The notes under the pieces were generated by a model. The model did no database searches. It worked only from the letters and a program-made list of their open reading frames with translations, and was not told where the DNA came from. 64,000 nt of DNA from Roseiarcus sp963709655 (GTDB lineage Bacteria > Pseudomonadota > Alphaproteobacteria > Rhizobiales > Beijerinckiaceae): positions 18,043 to 82,042 of the forward strand of contig CAVPXF010000059.1 of the NCBI GenBank assembly GCA_963709655.1, written 5' to 3'. A program made the position numbers and the translations under genes. Within the stretch, counting starts at the first letter, position 1. Each line of letters begins with the position of its first letter. Positions 45,274 through 54,398 of the stretch are shown here, one piece after another.

Positions 45274-47177
45274 TTCGCCCCCTCCAGCGCGCGACGCGCC
45301 TCCGCCAATCCCGCCTCCGCTGCTCTCGCGATCCATGTTCGTCCCGCCTCCTCATCGGCCTCGATGCCAACTCCGTCACGCAACATCACTCCCCAGTTGA
45401 ACATCGCTGTGGGGTGTCCGCCAGCCGCCGCAGCGGCGTAAAGCCGGGCGCCCGCAACGACATCTCGAGGCGTTCCGTCCCCTATGCAGAAGGAAACGCC
45501 GAGTTCGAAGGCGGCGTTCGAATGCCCGTTAGCGGCCGCCCGTCGCAGCCACTCGACACCTTCTTCCGGCGACCTCTCGACCTGCTTGCCCCCACGCAAG
45601 ATCAGCGCGAGCCGATATTGCAACTCGGCGTCACCGGCTTCCGAGGCGATGCGATACCAGCGAGCTGATTCTGCAGAGTTTCGGAGACCATCACGCGCGT
45701 CGGCGTAGAGCATACCGAGGCTCCGCGCCGCGGGCGCGAAGCCAGCGTCGGCCGCCTCCCGCAGCAAACGCTCGGCCTTCTCAAGGTCGCGCGGAATGGT
45801 TTCTCCGTTCATGTAGAGGGAGGCGAGAGAGACCCGGGCCTCCTGGCTGCCGCCCTCGACCGCCTTCTCGAGCCAGGTTCGCGCTGCCTCTGGATCTCGC
45901 ACGCCCTGCTCGCCGCCCAACAGGGCGCCGGCGAGCGCCACCTGGCTGGCGGCAACTCCCTTTTCGGCCGCAATTTTGAACCACTTCGTCGCCGCCGCGG
46001 CATCCTTCTTGACGCCGTCGCCCCGAGCGTAAAGGCAGGCGACATTATGGGCGGCAATCGCATCGCCCTTCTCGGCCGATTGCCGAAACCAATGGGCCAA
46101 TTCCTTCAGATTGGCGACCACCCCGATGCCCGTCGCACATAGCCGCCCGACGATGAACTGCGCGCGCCCGTCGCCGAACTCAGCCGCCTTGCGATACCAG
46201 ACATAAGCCTCGCGTAGGTCGGGCTCGATATACGCGCCGCGACTATAGAATTCGGCGAGTGCAAGAATGGCCGGCAGATCGTTCCTCTTCGCCGCCCGAC
46301 GAAGATAGCTCTCGGCGCGAACGAGATTGTGCGGCAGCCCGTCGCCAGACAGGCGCATGAGGCCCGCGCGATAGAGGGCCTGTGCATCGTTGGCTGCGGC
46401 GGCCTTTTCGAAATAGGCGCCAGCGGCCAACTTGTCCTGTGGGCGGCCCTGACCTGACATGAGAAGGGTTCCGATCGCCACGGCCGCCCGCGGATGTCCC
46501 TGGGCCGCCGCTCGTTCGTACCAATCGGCGGCGGTCACCGGATCGGAGGGGCCCCCGAGGCCCCGATACAGCATGTCTCCCAGACGGAATTGTGCGGCGG
46601 CGTCGCCCGCTTCAGCGGCGAGCCCAAGGCGCTGGCGCGCGACGGTAAAATCCCGCGGACGCACGCGCCCGTCCATATAGACCGCGCCGACGACGCCGTC
46701 CGCCTCATGGACGCCGTTACGCGCGGCTTCGTCGAGCCATCGCAGCGCCTCCTCCGGATCGGGTTTCACCTCGAACCCGCAAGGAAACAGTGCCTGCGCG
46801 TTCTTTTGCGCGAGTTCGGCGTCGAACGCCGAGGCTGCCTCGCACCACTTCGCGACGCCTCCGCCGAACGCGCCGTTCAGGAGCACGAGTCCGAGGCGGT
46901 GCTGCGCCATGGCGTGGCCGCGGCGGGCCGCCTGCCGGTACCAATTGACCGCCTCAGAGAGATTGCGCTGCACGCCCTCGCCTTTGACGTAAAGCTCCGC
47001 GATCCGGAACGCCGCCTCGCTCGAACCGGACGACGAGGCGGTCCGCCACCGCCGCAGCGCGGAGATGAATCGTTTTCCGGCATAGGCCACCTGCCCGCGG
47101 TCCACGAGACGCGCGGCGCGCAAACGCCGGATCGTCGGAACCGGCGAGAGACAGGCTGCGAGAACGACGCTCGTCAT
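45270..47177 (-). CDS. Sel1-repeat protein
   Basis: A 635-residue protein with about 14 Sel1-like (TPR-related) repeats of 35-38 residues, for example AAFRIAELYVKGEGVQRNLS then EAVNWYRQAARRGHAMAQH. Such solenoids act as scaffolds for protein complexes, often in envelope or secretion contexts. The N-terminus (TSVVLAACLSPVPTIRRL) is hydrophobic enough to be a weak signal or lipoprotein-like segment, but the lipobox is not convincing. It overlaps its upstream (hlyD-like) and downstream (GT2) neighbours by 4 bp, implying equimolar production with the exporter adaptor. Confidence 0.85.
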   Translation of the reverse strand: MTSVVLAACLSPVPTIRRLRAARLVDRGQVAYAGKRFISALRRWRTASSSGSSEAAFRIAELYVKGEGVQRNLSEAVNWYRQAARRGHAMAQHRLGLVLLNGAFGGGVAKWCEAASAFDAELAQKNAQALFPCGFEVKPDPEEALRWLDEAARNGVHEADGVVGAVYMDGRVRPRDFTVARQRLGLAAEAGDAAAQFRLGDMLYRGLGGPSDPVTAADWYERAAAQGHPRAAVAIGTLLMSGQGRPQDKLAAGAYFEKAAAANDAQALYRAGLMRLSGDGLPHNLVRAESYLRRAAKRNDLPAILALAEFYSRGAYIEPDLREAYVWYRKAAEFGDGRAQFIVGRLCATGIGVVANLKELAHWFRQSAEKGDAIAAHNVACLYARGDGVKKDAAAATKWFKIAAEKGVAASQVALAGALLGGEQGVRDPEAARTWLEKAVEGGSQEARVSLASLYMNGETIPRDLEKAERLLREAADAGFAPAARSLGMLYADARDGLRNSAESARWYRIASEAGDAELQYRLALILRGGKQVERSPEEGVEWLRRAAANGHSNAAFELGVSFCIGDGTPRDVVAGARLYAAAAAGGHPTAMFNWGVMLRDGVGIEADEEAGRTWIARAAEAGLAEARRALEGAK

Positions 47178-48517
47178 GGCTCGCGCATCGCCTCCCCGAC
47201 GCCGTGAATGATTCCCCCGACGAGATAAGCGCCGAGCGCCCGCGTCCCGACCTTTGCGTCGCCAATCAGCGTCATGCCCGGAATCAGCCGGAAGGTGCTC
47301 GGGACGTCGACGAGCTTGATCGCGGTGATCGTCGCCCGCGCCCGATAAAAGGCGGGCGTGGGGACGCCGTTGTCGTCAGTGCTTAAGGCGTCTTCGCTAA
47401 TCCATTTGACCACGCCTTCGACCGTGCCATGCTCGGCGAAATTGAACGCGTCGATCTTGATCGTCACTGGGTCGCCGACGCGGACGAAGCCGACGTCGCG
47501 ACTTGCTATGTCGATCTCCGCCTCGACCGGTACGTTCATTGGAGCGAGTGTCATGAGCGTGTCGCCTTCCTTGAGCACCGATCCAACCGACACGCCCTTT
47601 GGCATGCCCAGCACCATCGCCCTCTCCGGCGCGATCAGACGCACAAGGTCGCGGTGCTTCGCCGCCTTCTCAAGCTGGCTTGCCGCTGCGTCCCGATTGT
47701 TGCGCGCGGTGATCACGTCCTGCGAGATCTGCGTGAACCATTGCTGGATGAACGCCTCCCGATCGGCCTTGGCGCCGTCGAGCTGGTGCTGGGCCTCGAT
47801 CAGGCTGTTGTGGTCGAACTCCGAGGTCCGCAGCGCCTCGACTTTCGTGTCCATCGAGCCCAGAAGGTTTAGGCGCGATTCATTGCCATGTTGCGAGAGG
47901 GTCGTGCGCATGGTCTCGACTTCAGTCGCGATTCCGAGGCGCTCCCGGTAGCGGGCCTCGTCGGTCTGGAACTTGTCGATCGTCGCCTCTGTCAGCGCGA
48001 TCTTCTGGTTGAAGCTTTCGAGCTGGGCGGCGTATTGCGCGGCGCGCTCATCGAACAGCGCTTTTTGCAGCGCCTGATACCGCCGGCCGCTCGGATCTGC
48101 GGTTGCGGCGAAGACCGGCTCCCTGTGGGCGAGCTCGGCCTCCTCGCGCGTGATCTGGGCGTTCAGGCTCACGATCTGCTCTTGCAGCTGATTGACGTCG
48201 GCTGCGACGAAGGTCGGGTCCAGCGTCGCAAGCTGCCGCCCCTGCTCGACGACCTCGCCGTCGCGCACGTCGATGCTCTTGATGATCGACGGATCGAGCG
48301 CCTGCAGCACCAGCGGGGCATCCACAGAGACGATCTTTCCTGCGGTGCTGGAAATGACCCGGTCCACGCGCGCGAACGTCAGGATGAGGGCGCCGACGAC
48401 CAACGCCGCGGCAAAGACAAACATCGTCGCGCGAACGCTGAGCGGCTCATCCGCGTGGCGGATCGCATCGATCTCCGACTGGAACTGCCGGACCGCGGCG
48501 GGCGCTTCGCTACGCAC
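47174..48517 (-). CDS. HlyD-type periplasmic adaptor of a type I secretion system
   Basis: A 447-residue membrane fusion protein: short cytoplasmic tail, one membrane helix (FVFAAALVVGALILTFA, about 32-50), lipoyl halves around IVSVDAPLVLQALDPSII and RLIAPERAMVLGMPKG, a long coiled coil in between and the C-terminal RVGDPVTIKIDAFNFAEHG typical of HlyD/PrtE. A GTG at 48517 with GGGGAGG ribosome site overlaps the exporter's stop codon, so I prefer it to the ATG at 48658. It would link the inner-membrane ABC exporter to a TolC-like channel not encoded here. Confidence 0.9.
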   Translation of the reverse strand: MRSEAPAAVRQFQSEIDAIRHADEPLSVRATMFVFAAALVVGALILTFARVDRVISSTAGKIVSVDAPLVLQALDPSIIKSIDVRDGEVVEQGRQLATLDPTFVAADVNQLQEQIVSLNAQITREEAELAHREPVFAATADPSGRRYQALQKALFDERAAQYAAQLESFNQKIALTEATIDKFQTDEARYRERLGIATEVETMRTTLSQHGNESRLNLLGSMDTKVEALRTSEFDHNSLIEAQHQLDGAKADREAFIQQWFTQISQDVITARNNRDAAASQLEKAAKHRDLVRLIAPERAMVLGMPKGVSVGSVLKEGDTLMTLAPMNVPVEAEIDIASRDVGFVRVGDPVTIKIDAFNFAEHGTVEGVVKWISEDALSTDDNGVPTPAFYRARATITAIKLVDVPSTFRLIPGMTLIGDAKVGTRALGAYLVGGIIHGVGEAMREP

Positions 48518-50763
48518 GAGCGCCTCCCCGCAAGTCGACAACCGCTCCCTTGCCCGGTGAAAGATGGCGGTTCTGCTGATGCCAGAGCCCGCTGTAGATG
48601 TCGCAGGCTTCCAAAAGCTCCTCGTGTCTGCCGATCGCCTCGACCTTGCCTCGCTCAAGCACGAGGATCGCGTCCGAATTCACGAGCGACGACAGCCGAT
48701 GCGAAATGACGATCACCGTCCGACCGCTCGCAATCCGGCGGATGTTCTCGTTGACGATCGCCTCGCTGTCCGGATCAAGTGCGCTGGTCGCCTCGTCGAG
48801 AATCAGGATCTTCGGGTCGAGGATGAGGGCGCGCGCGATCGCCAGTCTCTGACGCTGGCCGCCCGACAGATTCGGCGACCCTTCGTAGATGTGCGTTTCA
48901 TATCCGCGCGGAAGCCGGTCGATGAACTCCTCGGCTCCGGCGAGCCGCGACGCCCGCACCACATCGTCGAAGGTCGCGTGCGGCTTGGCGGCCGTAATGT
49001 TCTCCCGGATCGTGCCGCTGAACAGGAAATTCTCTTGCAGCACCACGCCGAGACTGCGGCGGAGATGACTGACGTTATATTCGCGAACGTCGATTCCGTC
49101 GATCTTGATGAGGCCTTCGTAGTCGGAGTGGAGCCTCTGCAGCAGGCGCGTCACCGTGGTCTTGCCGGATCCGCTGCGGCCGACAATGCCGAACGTGTGT
49201 CCGATCGGAACCTGGAAAGAAATGTTGTCGAGCGCAGGCGACGTTGCGCCCAGATATTTGAATCGGACCTTGGCGAATTCAACGTGGCCGGACAGCGGCG
49301 AGCGGACGCCGCGATCGCCGTTGCCCTCCTCCTTCGGCTGGTTGACCAACTTGCCGACGATCGTGATCGCGGAACGCGCTTCGTCATACTGGTTGATGAG
49401 TTGCGCCATTTTCAAAAGCGGCCCTGAGACGCGCTGCGTAAGCATCAGGAATGCGAATAGCGCGCCGATGTAGACCGGATCATGCGTTGTGATCGCGAAG
49501 TAGACGCCAAGCGCATAGGCCCCATTGACTGCGAGGCGTTCGAGCGGCCGAACGCCGGCGTAAATGATGGCTGACAAAAAGCCCTCTTCGAGCTTCAACT
49601 TCGCGATTCGGGCGACGTGGATATCCCACTCCCGCCGCTGGCGGTCCTCCAGCGACAGTGATTTTACCGTCCGGATGCCCTGAAGCGTCTGAAAGAGAAA
49701 GGCTCCTCTCTCGCCTTCGGCGCGCAGGACGGCGCTGGTCCGCTTGCGATAGTGCGGCAGCATCATCACAAGCCAGCCGACAATCAGCGCGCAGAGCAAA
49801 AGCACAACAAGCGTAAGCAGGGGGCTGAAGAAAAACATCACCGGCAGGAAGACAAAAAGAGTCAGTGAATCGAGCACAGTTCCGAAGAGCTGTCCGGTGA
49901 GGAACGTGCGCACCCGCCAGATCTCATTCATGTCTCGGCCAATGATTCCGACCTGCGTTCGCTCGAAATAGTCGATCGGAAGCTTTAGGACGTTGTCCAT
50001 CAGGTATTCAGAGAGTTCGGACATCGACGCGCGCCGTGATAAATAGAACGAGATATGAGCGTAAATACGCGAAGATCGTCTCGAAGATAATGACCACGCT
50101 CATAGCGATGCAGAGAACAGTGAAGGTGTTAAGGCTTCCGTAGTAAATAACCTTGTCCGACAACAGGCGCCAGAACATGATAGGCGCGAGCGCAAATAGA
50201 CTCAGCGCTGTGGCGCAGATTGCGAGGTCTCGAACAATCCGGCGTTCCTTGAAAATCAGCCCCATGATCATGCCCAGGCTGAAAGGCTGCTCCTCATCAG
50301 CAAGGTCATAAATGCGGCGAAGGAGCACGACCTCTCGAGTCCAGGCCTCCTCAAAGCGTTGCCGGTCGACGACGAGCTTGGCGCCTTCACCCGCTTTCGG
50401 ATCCTGAAGGATTACCGAAAGCGCTTCGTCGCTTCCCTCGAGCCCATCGAGGACCATGCTGGCGCCGCTTGTCAGCGTAACCACGACGGGAAGCGCTTTT
50501 CTTAGATGGGAGAGCCCGCGCCAAGTCAGGCGGACGCGCTTGGCTCTGAGGCCCGCGCCCGCGGCGCAATTCGCAATCTCTTCGGGCGACATTTCCGCGC
50601 CGGAGAGATGATTGTCGAGCGTGATCTGCTCCGCCGAGACATGGAGTCCATGGCGACGCGCGACAATCGCGATGCATTCGACGCCGCTTGGGATCCGGAT
50701 CGCGTCTTCGGCCCCATCTGGCGCCGGATCGGCAAGCGCAGTCGAAGACGCCGGTCCGTTCAA
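48510..50763 (-). CDS. Type I secretion ABC exporter with C39-like domain (frame interrupted)
   Basis: HlyB-type exporter of about 750 residues if one base near 50012-50020 is removed. The N-terminal part (50763 to about 50020) holds a C39-peptidase-like domain, PSGVECIAIVARRHG, in which the position of the catalytic Cys appears to be Ser, so it should bind rather than cleave substrate. The first membrane helices follow. The C-terminal part starts at LSEYLMDNVLKLPIDYFERT and contains the remaining helices, Walker A GRSGSGKTT, signature LSGGQRQR and Walker B ILILDEATSALD. The start is a TTG sharing TTGA with the upstream glycosyltransferase stop, with GGAG 8 bp before it. Confidence 0.85.
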
Positions 50764-52031
50764 GACGCGAGCTCCAACCCTTGTCTTGCTCCCATCGCGC
50801 GCCCGTCTGATCGCACCGGCGCATCGAGTCCCATCATGCGCAAAGCGTTCCGCACGCAAATCCGCTTGTCGAAGCGCTCAACGATCGTCGTTCTCGCCGA
50901 AGCGCCGTAATCTGAGGCGTGTCCCCTGCGGCCGAGTCTCGCGCAGACGGCCTCAGCCAGCGCAGACGGCTCCAGAAAGGGGACCAGCACGCCGTTGCGA
51001 CGATCCTCGACGACCTCGCGAACTGGATCGGTGTCCGACGCCACAATTTCGCATTCCGTCGCCATCGCATCGAGGAGCGACCAGGACAGAACGAAGGGAT
51101 AAGTCAAATAGACGTGCGCTGACGAGACCTGAAGGAGGCTGACATAGGAGGCTGAAGCAAGGAGTCCCACGAAGTGGACTCTGGACAGGTCGAGCTTCGA
51201 GACGACCGCATCGAGACAATGGGTCTTCCAACTCCTTCCGGGGGGCGGCGCGTGGCTGTACGAATTGCCGTCCCCGCCTGCGATGATCACCTGCGCCTCA
51301 GGCCGCGCGTGCAGAATTTCGGGCAAAGCCCGCATGAAGACATGGTAGCCGCGCAACGGTTCAAGATTGCGCGAGGCGAAGGTAAGGACCTCGTCCGACG
51401 TTGTGACGATTCTGCCGTTAGGCAAGGCAAAACGCGCGCTCGGGTCAGGTCGGAACCGCTCGATGTCGACCCCCTCGTGCGCGACTTCGATTTTGCCCTG
51501 CAATTCGGCGGGAAATGTCGAGCGCTGCCACCGCGTCGGCGAGATGGCCACGTCGGCCGCGGTCAGCGCGAGCAGCGTGCTCGCGTTCTTGCATTCAAGG
51601 GCTGCGAGACCGTCCACGCCGAGCCTCGGGGCCTCGGGATCGAAGTGAACATCCTGCCCTTTGCCGCGATAGAAAAACTCGGCGTAGACGACGAGCTTCG
51701 CCTTGGGGAACATCGCCCGCAATGGCAGCGTTTCTCCCCACCCGCAATGCGCGAGAATGATATCTGGGGTAAAGCCCGATGCGGCGAGGGCGCTCGCCGC
51801 GATGAGAACCTGTTCCGCCCGCCAACATTCGGCATCAAACCGCCGCGCGAAAGGATGCGTGCCCGAAACGTCGACCGGCGAAATGGAATAGCGATGGAGC
51901 GCAACGCCTTCGACCGACTGCGCGCTTTCGGCGCCGATGGCGGCGAGTTCGAAGCCGCCCATCTCCTTCAGCGCTTCCGCAACGTTTCGGAACTGCGCAG
52001 GGAAGTTGTTATGAACGAAAAGGACTTTCAT
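50760..52031 (-). CDS. Glycosyltransferase family 4
   Basis: A 423-residue GT-B enzyme starting KVLFVHNNFPAQFRNVAEAL, a signature of a GT4 subgroup often seen in envelope glycan clusters. Features are HCGWGETLPLRAMFP, the linker VAHEGVDIERFRPDPSARF, the donor-domain opening TFASRNLEPLRGYHVFMRAL and the C-terminal VVEDRRNGVLVPF. It is translationally coupled to the exporter gene. It should transfer a sugar within the cluster's glycan; specificity unknown. Confidence 0.86.
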   Translation of the reverse strand: MKVLFVHNNFPAQFRNVAEALKEMGGFELAAIGAESAQSVEGVALHRYSISPVDVSGTHPFARRFDAECWRAEQVLIAASALAASGFTPDIILAHCGWGETLPLRAMFPKAKLVVYAEFFYRGKGQDVHFDPEAPRLGVDGLAALECKNASTLLALTAADVAISPTRWQRSTFPAELQGKIEVAHEGVDIERFRPDPSARFALPNGRIVTTSDEVLTFASRNLEPLRGYHVFMRALPEILHARPEAQVIIAGGDGNSYSHAPPPGRSWKTHCLDAVVSKLDLSRVHFVGLLASASYVSLLQVSSAHVYLTYPFVLSWSLLDAMATECEIVASDTDPVREVVEDRRNGVLVPFLEPSALAEAVCARLGRRGHASDYGASARTTIVERFDKRICVRNALRMMGLDAPVRSDGRAMGARQGLELAS

Positions 52032-52147
52032 CGACTGTTCCGTTCGGACGCGCGCTGGAGCGGATCCACGCTCGAGCCCCGTCCGGTCGAATTCGGCGAA
52101 GTCCCGAAGGGCGGATTCCCTCCGGGAGATCAGACCGAATTCCGGTC

Positions 52148-53056
52148 TTAGTGAATGGTCGTCTTGTGGCCGTCAGCGAAGTCGATCGTCACGTTGCTGA
52201 CGGTGAGAACCTGGTGGTTGCTGAACGTGATCGTCGTCACGCCATGCACGTCGACTTCGTGCTCTATTGATGACGACGTCTGGTCGGTCTGGACCGTGGT
52301 CGCGTGACCGCCGTAGATGACGTCGTTTCCGTGCAGGCCCACTTTGACGAGGTCGGAGCCGCTTCCGCCTTGAACGAACTCGTTGCCGTAGTTGAGATTG
52401 ATCGTATCATGGCCGCCGCCGAAGATCGTGTCCTGCCCGTCGCCGCCGGAGATCGTGTCGTGGCCGCTGCCGGCGATAAGCAGGTTGTCGCCGTGGGTGA
52501 CTTGCAGAAGATCGTGGCCGGCGCCTCCCATCAGGGTGTCCGACGGCAACGGCGCGCCCGATGATGGGTCGCCGAGTCCTCCGGTAAGAGTGGAGCCTCC
52601 TGATCCTGCCTCTAAGAGACTGGAGCCGCCGCCGATCAGCGTGTCGTTCCCCGTTCCGCCGATTAGCGTATTCGCGCCGCTTCCTGCGATCAGCTCGTTA
52701 TCTCCTTGAGTAACCTTTAGCGATTCCGCTCCCGCGCCTCCCACGAGGGTGTCGCCTCCAGGCCCTTTGTCGGTGATGGAATTCGACCCATCGCCGGCAG
52801 CAATCAGCTTGGCGCCGTCGTCCTTGATTGTGATCTTGTTATCGGACCCGGTATCGAGGAAGATCTGAGCATTGTTCGGAACGCTGTAGGTGCCGCTCGT
52901 CTTCTCGGCATCCACCTCCGTGTTTCCGGAATACGGCGTGATGATTCCCGCGCTCTTGATTGCGTCGATGATCGCGCTTTCGGTTCCCGGGGAAAAGCTG
53001 TGGCCAATTAAGGATTCAGAGATTCCCGTAGCTAAGATTGTATATCGCCATTGCAC
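52148..53056 (-). CDS. RTX-type calcium-binding protein, probable type I substrate
   Basis: A 302-residue acidic, cysteine-free protein without signal peptide. Repeats of the GGxGxDxLx type run from about residue 95 to 235 (GGTGNDTLIGG, GGAGHDLLQV, SGGDGQDTIFGGGHDTI), expected to fold as a calcium-bound beta roll outside the cell. The C-terminus ITFSNHQVLTVSNVTIDFAD is typical of type I secretion signals. It lies directly upstream of the exporter operon, 116 bp before the GT4 gene, and is the most obvious passenger for it. Confidence 0.88.
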   Translation of the reverse strand: MQWRYTILATGISESLIGHSFSPGTESAIIDAIKSAGIITPYSGNTEVDAEKTSGTYSVPNNAQIFLDTGSDNKITIKDDGAKLIAAGDGSNSITDKGPGGDTLVGGAGAESLKVTQGDNELIAGSGANTLIGGTGNDTLIGGGSSLLEAGSGGSTLTGGLGDPSSGAPLPSDTLMGGAGHDLLQVTHGDNLLIAGSGHDTISGGDGQDTIFGGGHDTINLNYGNEFVQGGSGSDLVKVGLHGNDVIYGGHATTVQTDQTSSSIEHEVDVHGVTTITFSNHQVLTVSNVTIDFADGHKTTIH

Positions 53057-53085
53057 CCGTCCCTCTCTCTTTTCAATGCATCCAA

Positions 53086-54030
53086 TTAGCCGGCGTTAGC
53101 CCGAAAGATACGAACCCGTGGGTGATCGTCCTGTCCGACCGTGGCCCACGCCGGGCGCACGCTCGCGCGCCGTTCCGGACAAATCTCCAAGCGGAGTCCA
53201 ACGAGCGGGTCCCGGCCGGATTCGCTCACGCATTCGACTTCGCGTCCGCGTTTGCTCATAATCGCCGATCCGAGAAACAGCGCCTCCGCGTGCAAGATCA
53301 CGTGATGAGCGTTATCCCCGGTCAGTCTCAGCCGCACGCCGACAAGCGGTTGGTTTCGTCCCCGCGTCCCGACGAAGGCGCCTTCGCCGGCCCATGCCGA
53401 CCATGCTGCGGAGCTCGAACCGGCCAGAACTTGCACTTCGGGCTGGACGCCGTCCCGACCCAATCCGAGAATCGCCAGCCCCTCGATGCGACCCGGCGTG
53501 TCGGGGCCGCCGGCCCACTCGTTGGGCCTGACTGGCACGTCGCCGCGCCTCGAGACGTGGGCAAGGAACAGAACGCCTTGCGAGCCTTTTGCACTCGGAG
53601 AAAATTCACTCGGTGTAATCGGCGCTGAACTTTTCGGCGTGGAGCTCGCGCTGGTCGGGTCGCGCTCGTCGTCCGGCAGTACACTTACCGATTCAAGACG
53701 AAACACAGCCTCGAGCCCGCCATTGGCGCGGCTGCGCCTGACCCCGATCTGGATCTTGCCGGTGTCTTCGGCGCGGACAAGCACCGCAGCTCCCGGACGC
53801 TCGAGCCAGCCATCGACGCCGCCTGGCGCCGACATGAACTGAATGACTTTTTCGAACCCGGGCGCCGGCCTCGCCAAAGCCACCGGGTGATCGTGGTTCG
53901 TTCCGCCGGACTCGTAACGCAACACGTAAAGGCCTCGCGCTACGACCAACGATGAGTCTTTGTCGAATAGTGCCTCTCGACCAGCCACGAGGCGGCTCCT
54001 TCGGTCCCCTTTTTCATTACGCTCAGCCAT
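53086..54030 (-). CDS. Hypothetical protein of the secretion/glycan cluster
   Basis: A 314-residue protein starting at the ATG 54030; an in-frame ATG at 54054 is possible. Two similar beta-rich halves seem present: GLYVLRYESGGTN with VLVRAEDTGKIQIGVRRS, and FLAHVSRRGDVPVRPNEWAG with RIEGLAILGLG. This suggests a duplicated jelly-roll or carbohydrate-binding-like fold. No family recognised and no signal peptide. It is 29 bp upstream of the RTX gene on the same strand and is probably the first gene of the operon. Confidence 0.65.
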   Translation of the reverse strand: MAERNEKGDRRSRLVAGREALFDKDSSLVVARGLYVLRYESGGTNHDHPVALARPAPGFEKVIQFMSAPGGVDGWLERPGAAVLVRAEDTGKIQIGVRRSRANGGLEAVFRLESVSVLPDDERDPTSASSTPKSSAPITPSEFSPSAKGSQGVLFLAHVSRRGDVPVRPNEWAGGPDTPGRIEGLAILGLGRDGVQPEVQVLAGSSSAAWSAWAGEGAFVGTRGRNQPLVGVRLRLTGDNAHHVILHAEALFLGSAIMSKRGREVECVSESGRDPLVGLRLEICPERRASVRPAWATVGQDDHPRVRIFRANAG

Positions 54031-54398
54031 AGAAACAATCAGGGCAGTCGCCAATTGAAAAGTCGAGTTAGAATCAATATATTCTAATCGGAAAGGTAGC
54101 TATATTTATAAAAAGGCTTTACAATGCGAATTCGAGAAGCGAAGTTAAAACCATATACTTATGATAATTGCATAGTTTCAATTAGCATTTTATTGTCCAT
54201 TTTGGAGCGTCGCGTTCTACGAATAACAAATATGCAACTTGTTTTTGGACCTCCTGCGGACGGATTCATAACAGGGGAGAGCTGGGTCCTGAGACCCTGA
54301 GCGGTGGCATGCTGTCCCCTTTCGAAGCGATCACCCCGTTTAGGGGACAATGTCCGGATGCAAATCTTTCGTCTCAATTCGTCTATGGTTGAAACATC
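54031..54398. promoter_or_regulatory. AT-rich divergent promoter region with two inverted repeats
   Basis: This 370-bp gap separates the minus-strand secretion operon from the plus-strand glycosyltransferase gene and is strikingly AT-rich from 54050 to 54260. It holds TTAGAAT-N6-ATTCTAA (54068-54087) close to the operon's start, and TGTCCCCT-N21-AGGGGACA (54313-54349) close to the other gene. Both look like operator or RNA-hairpin candidates for joint control. No protein can be assigned. Confidence 0.5.
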
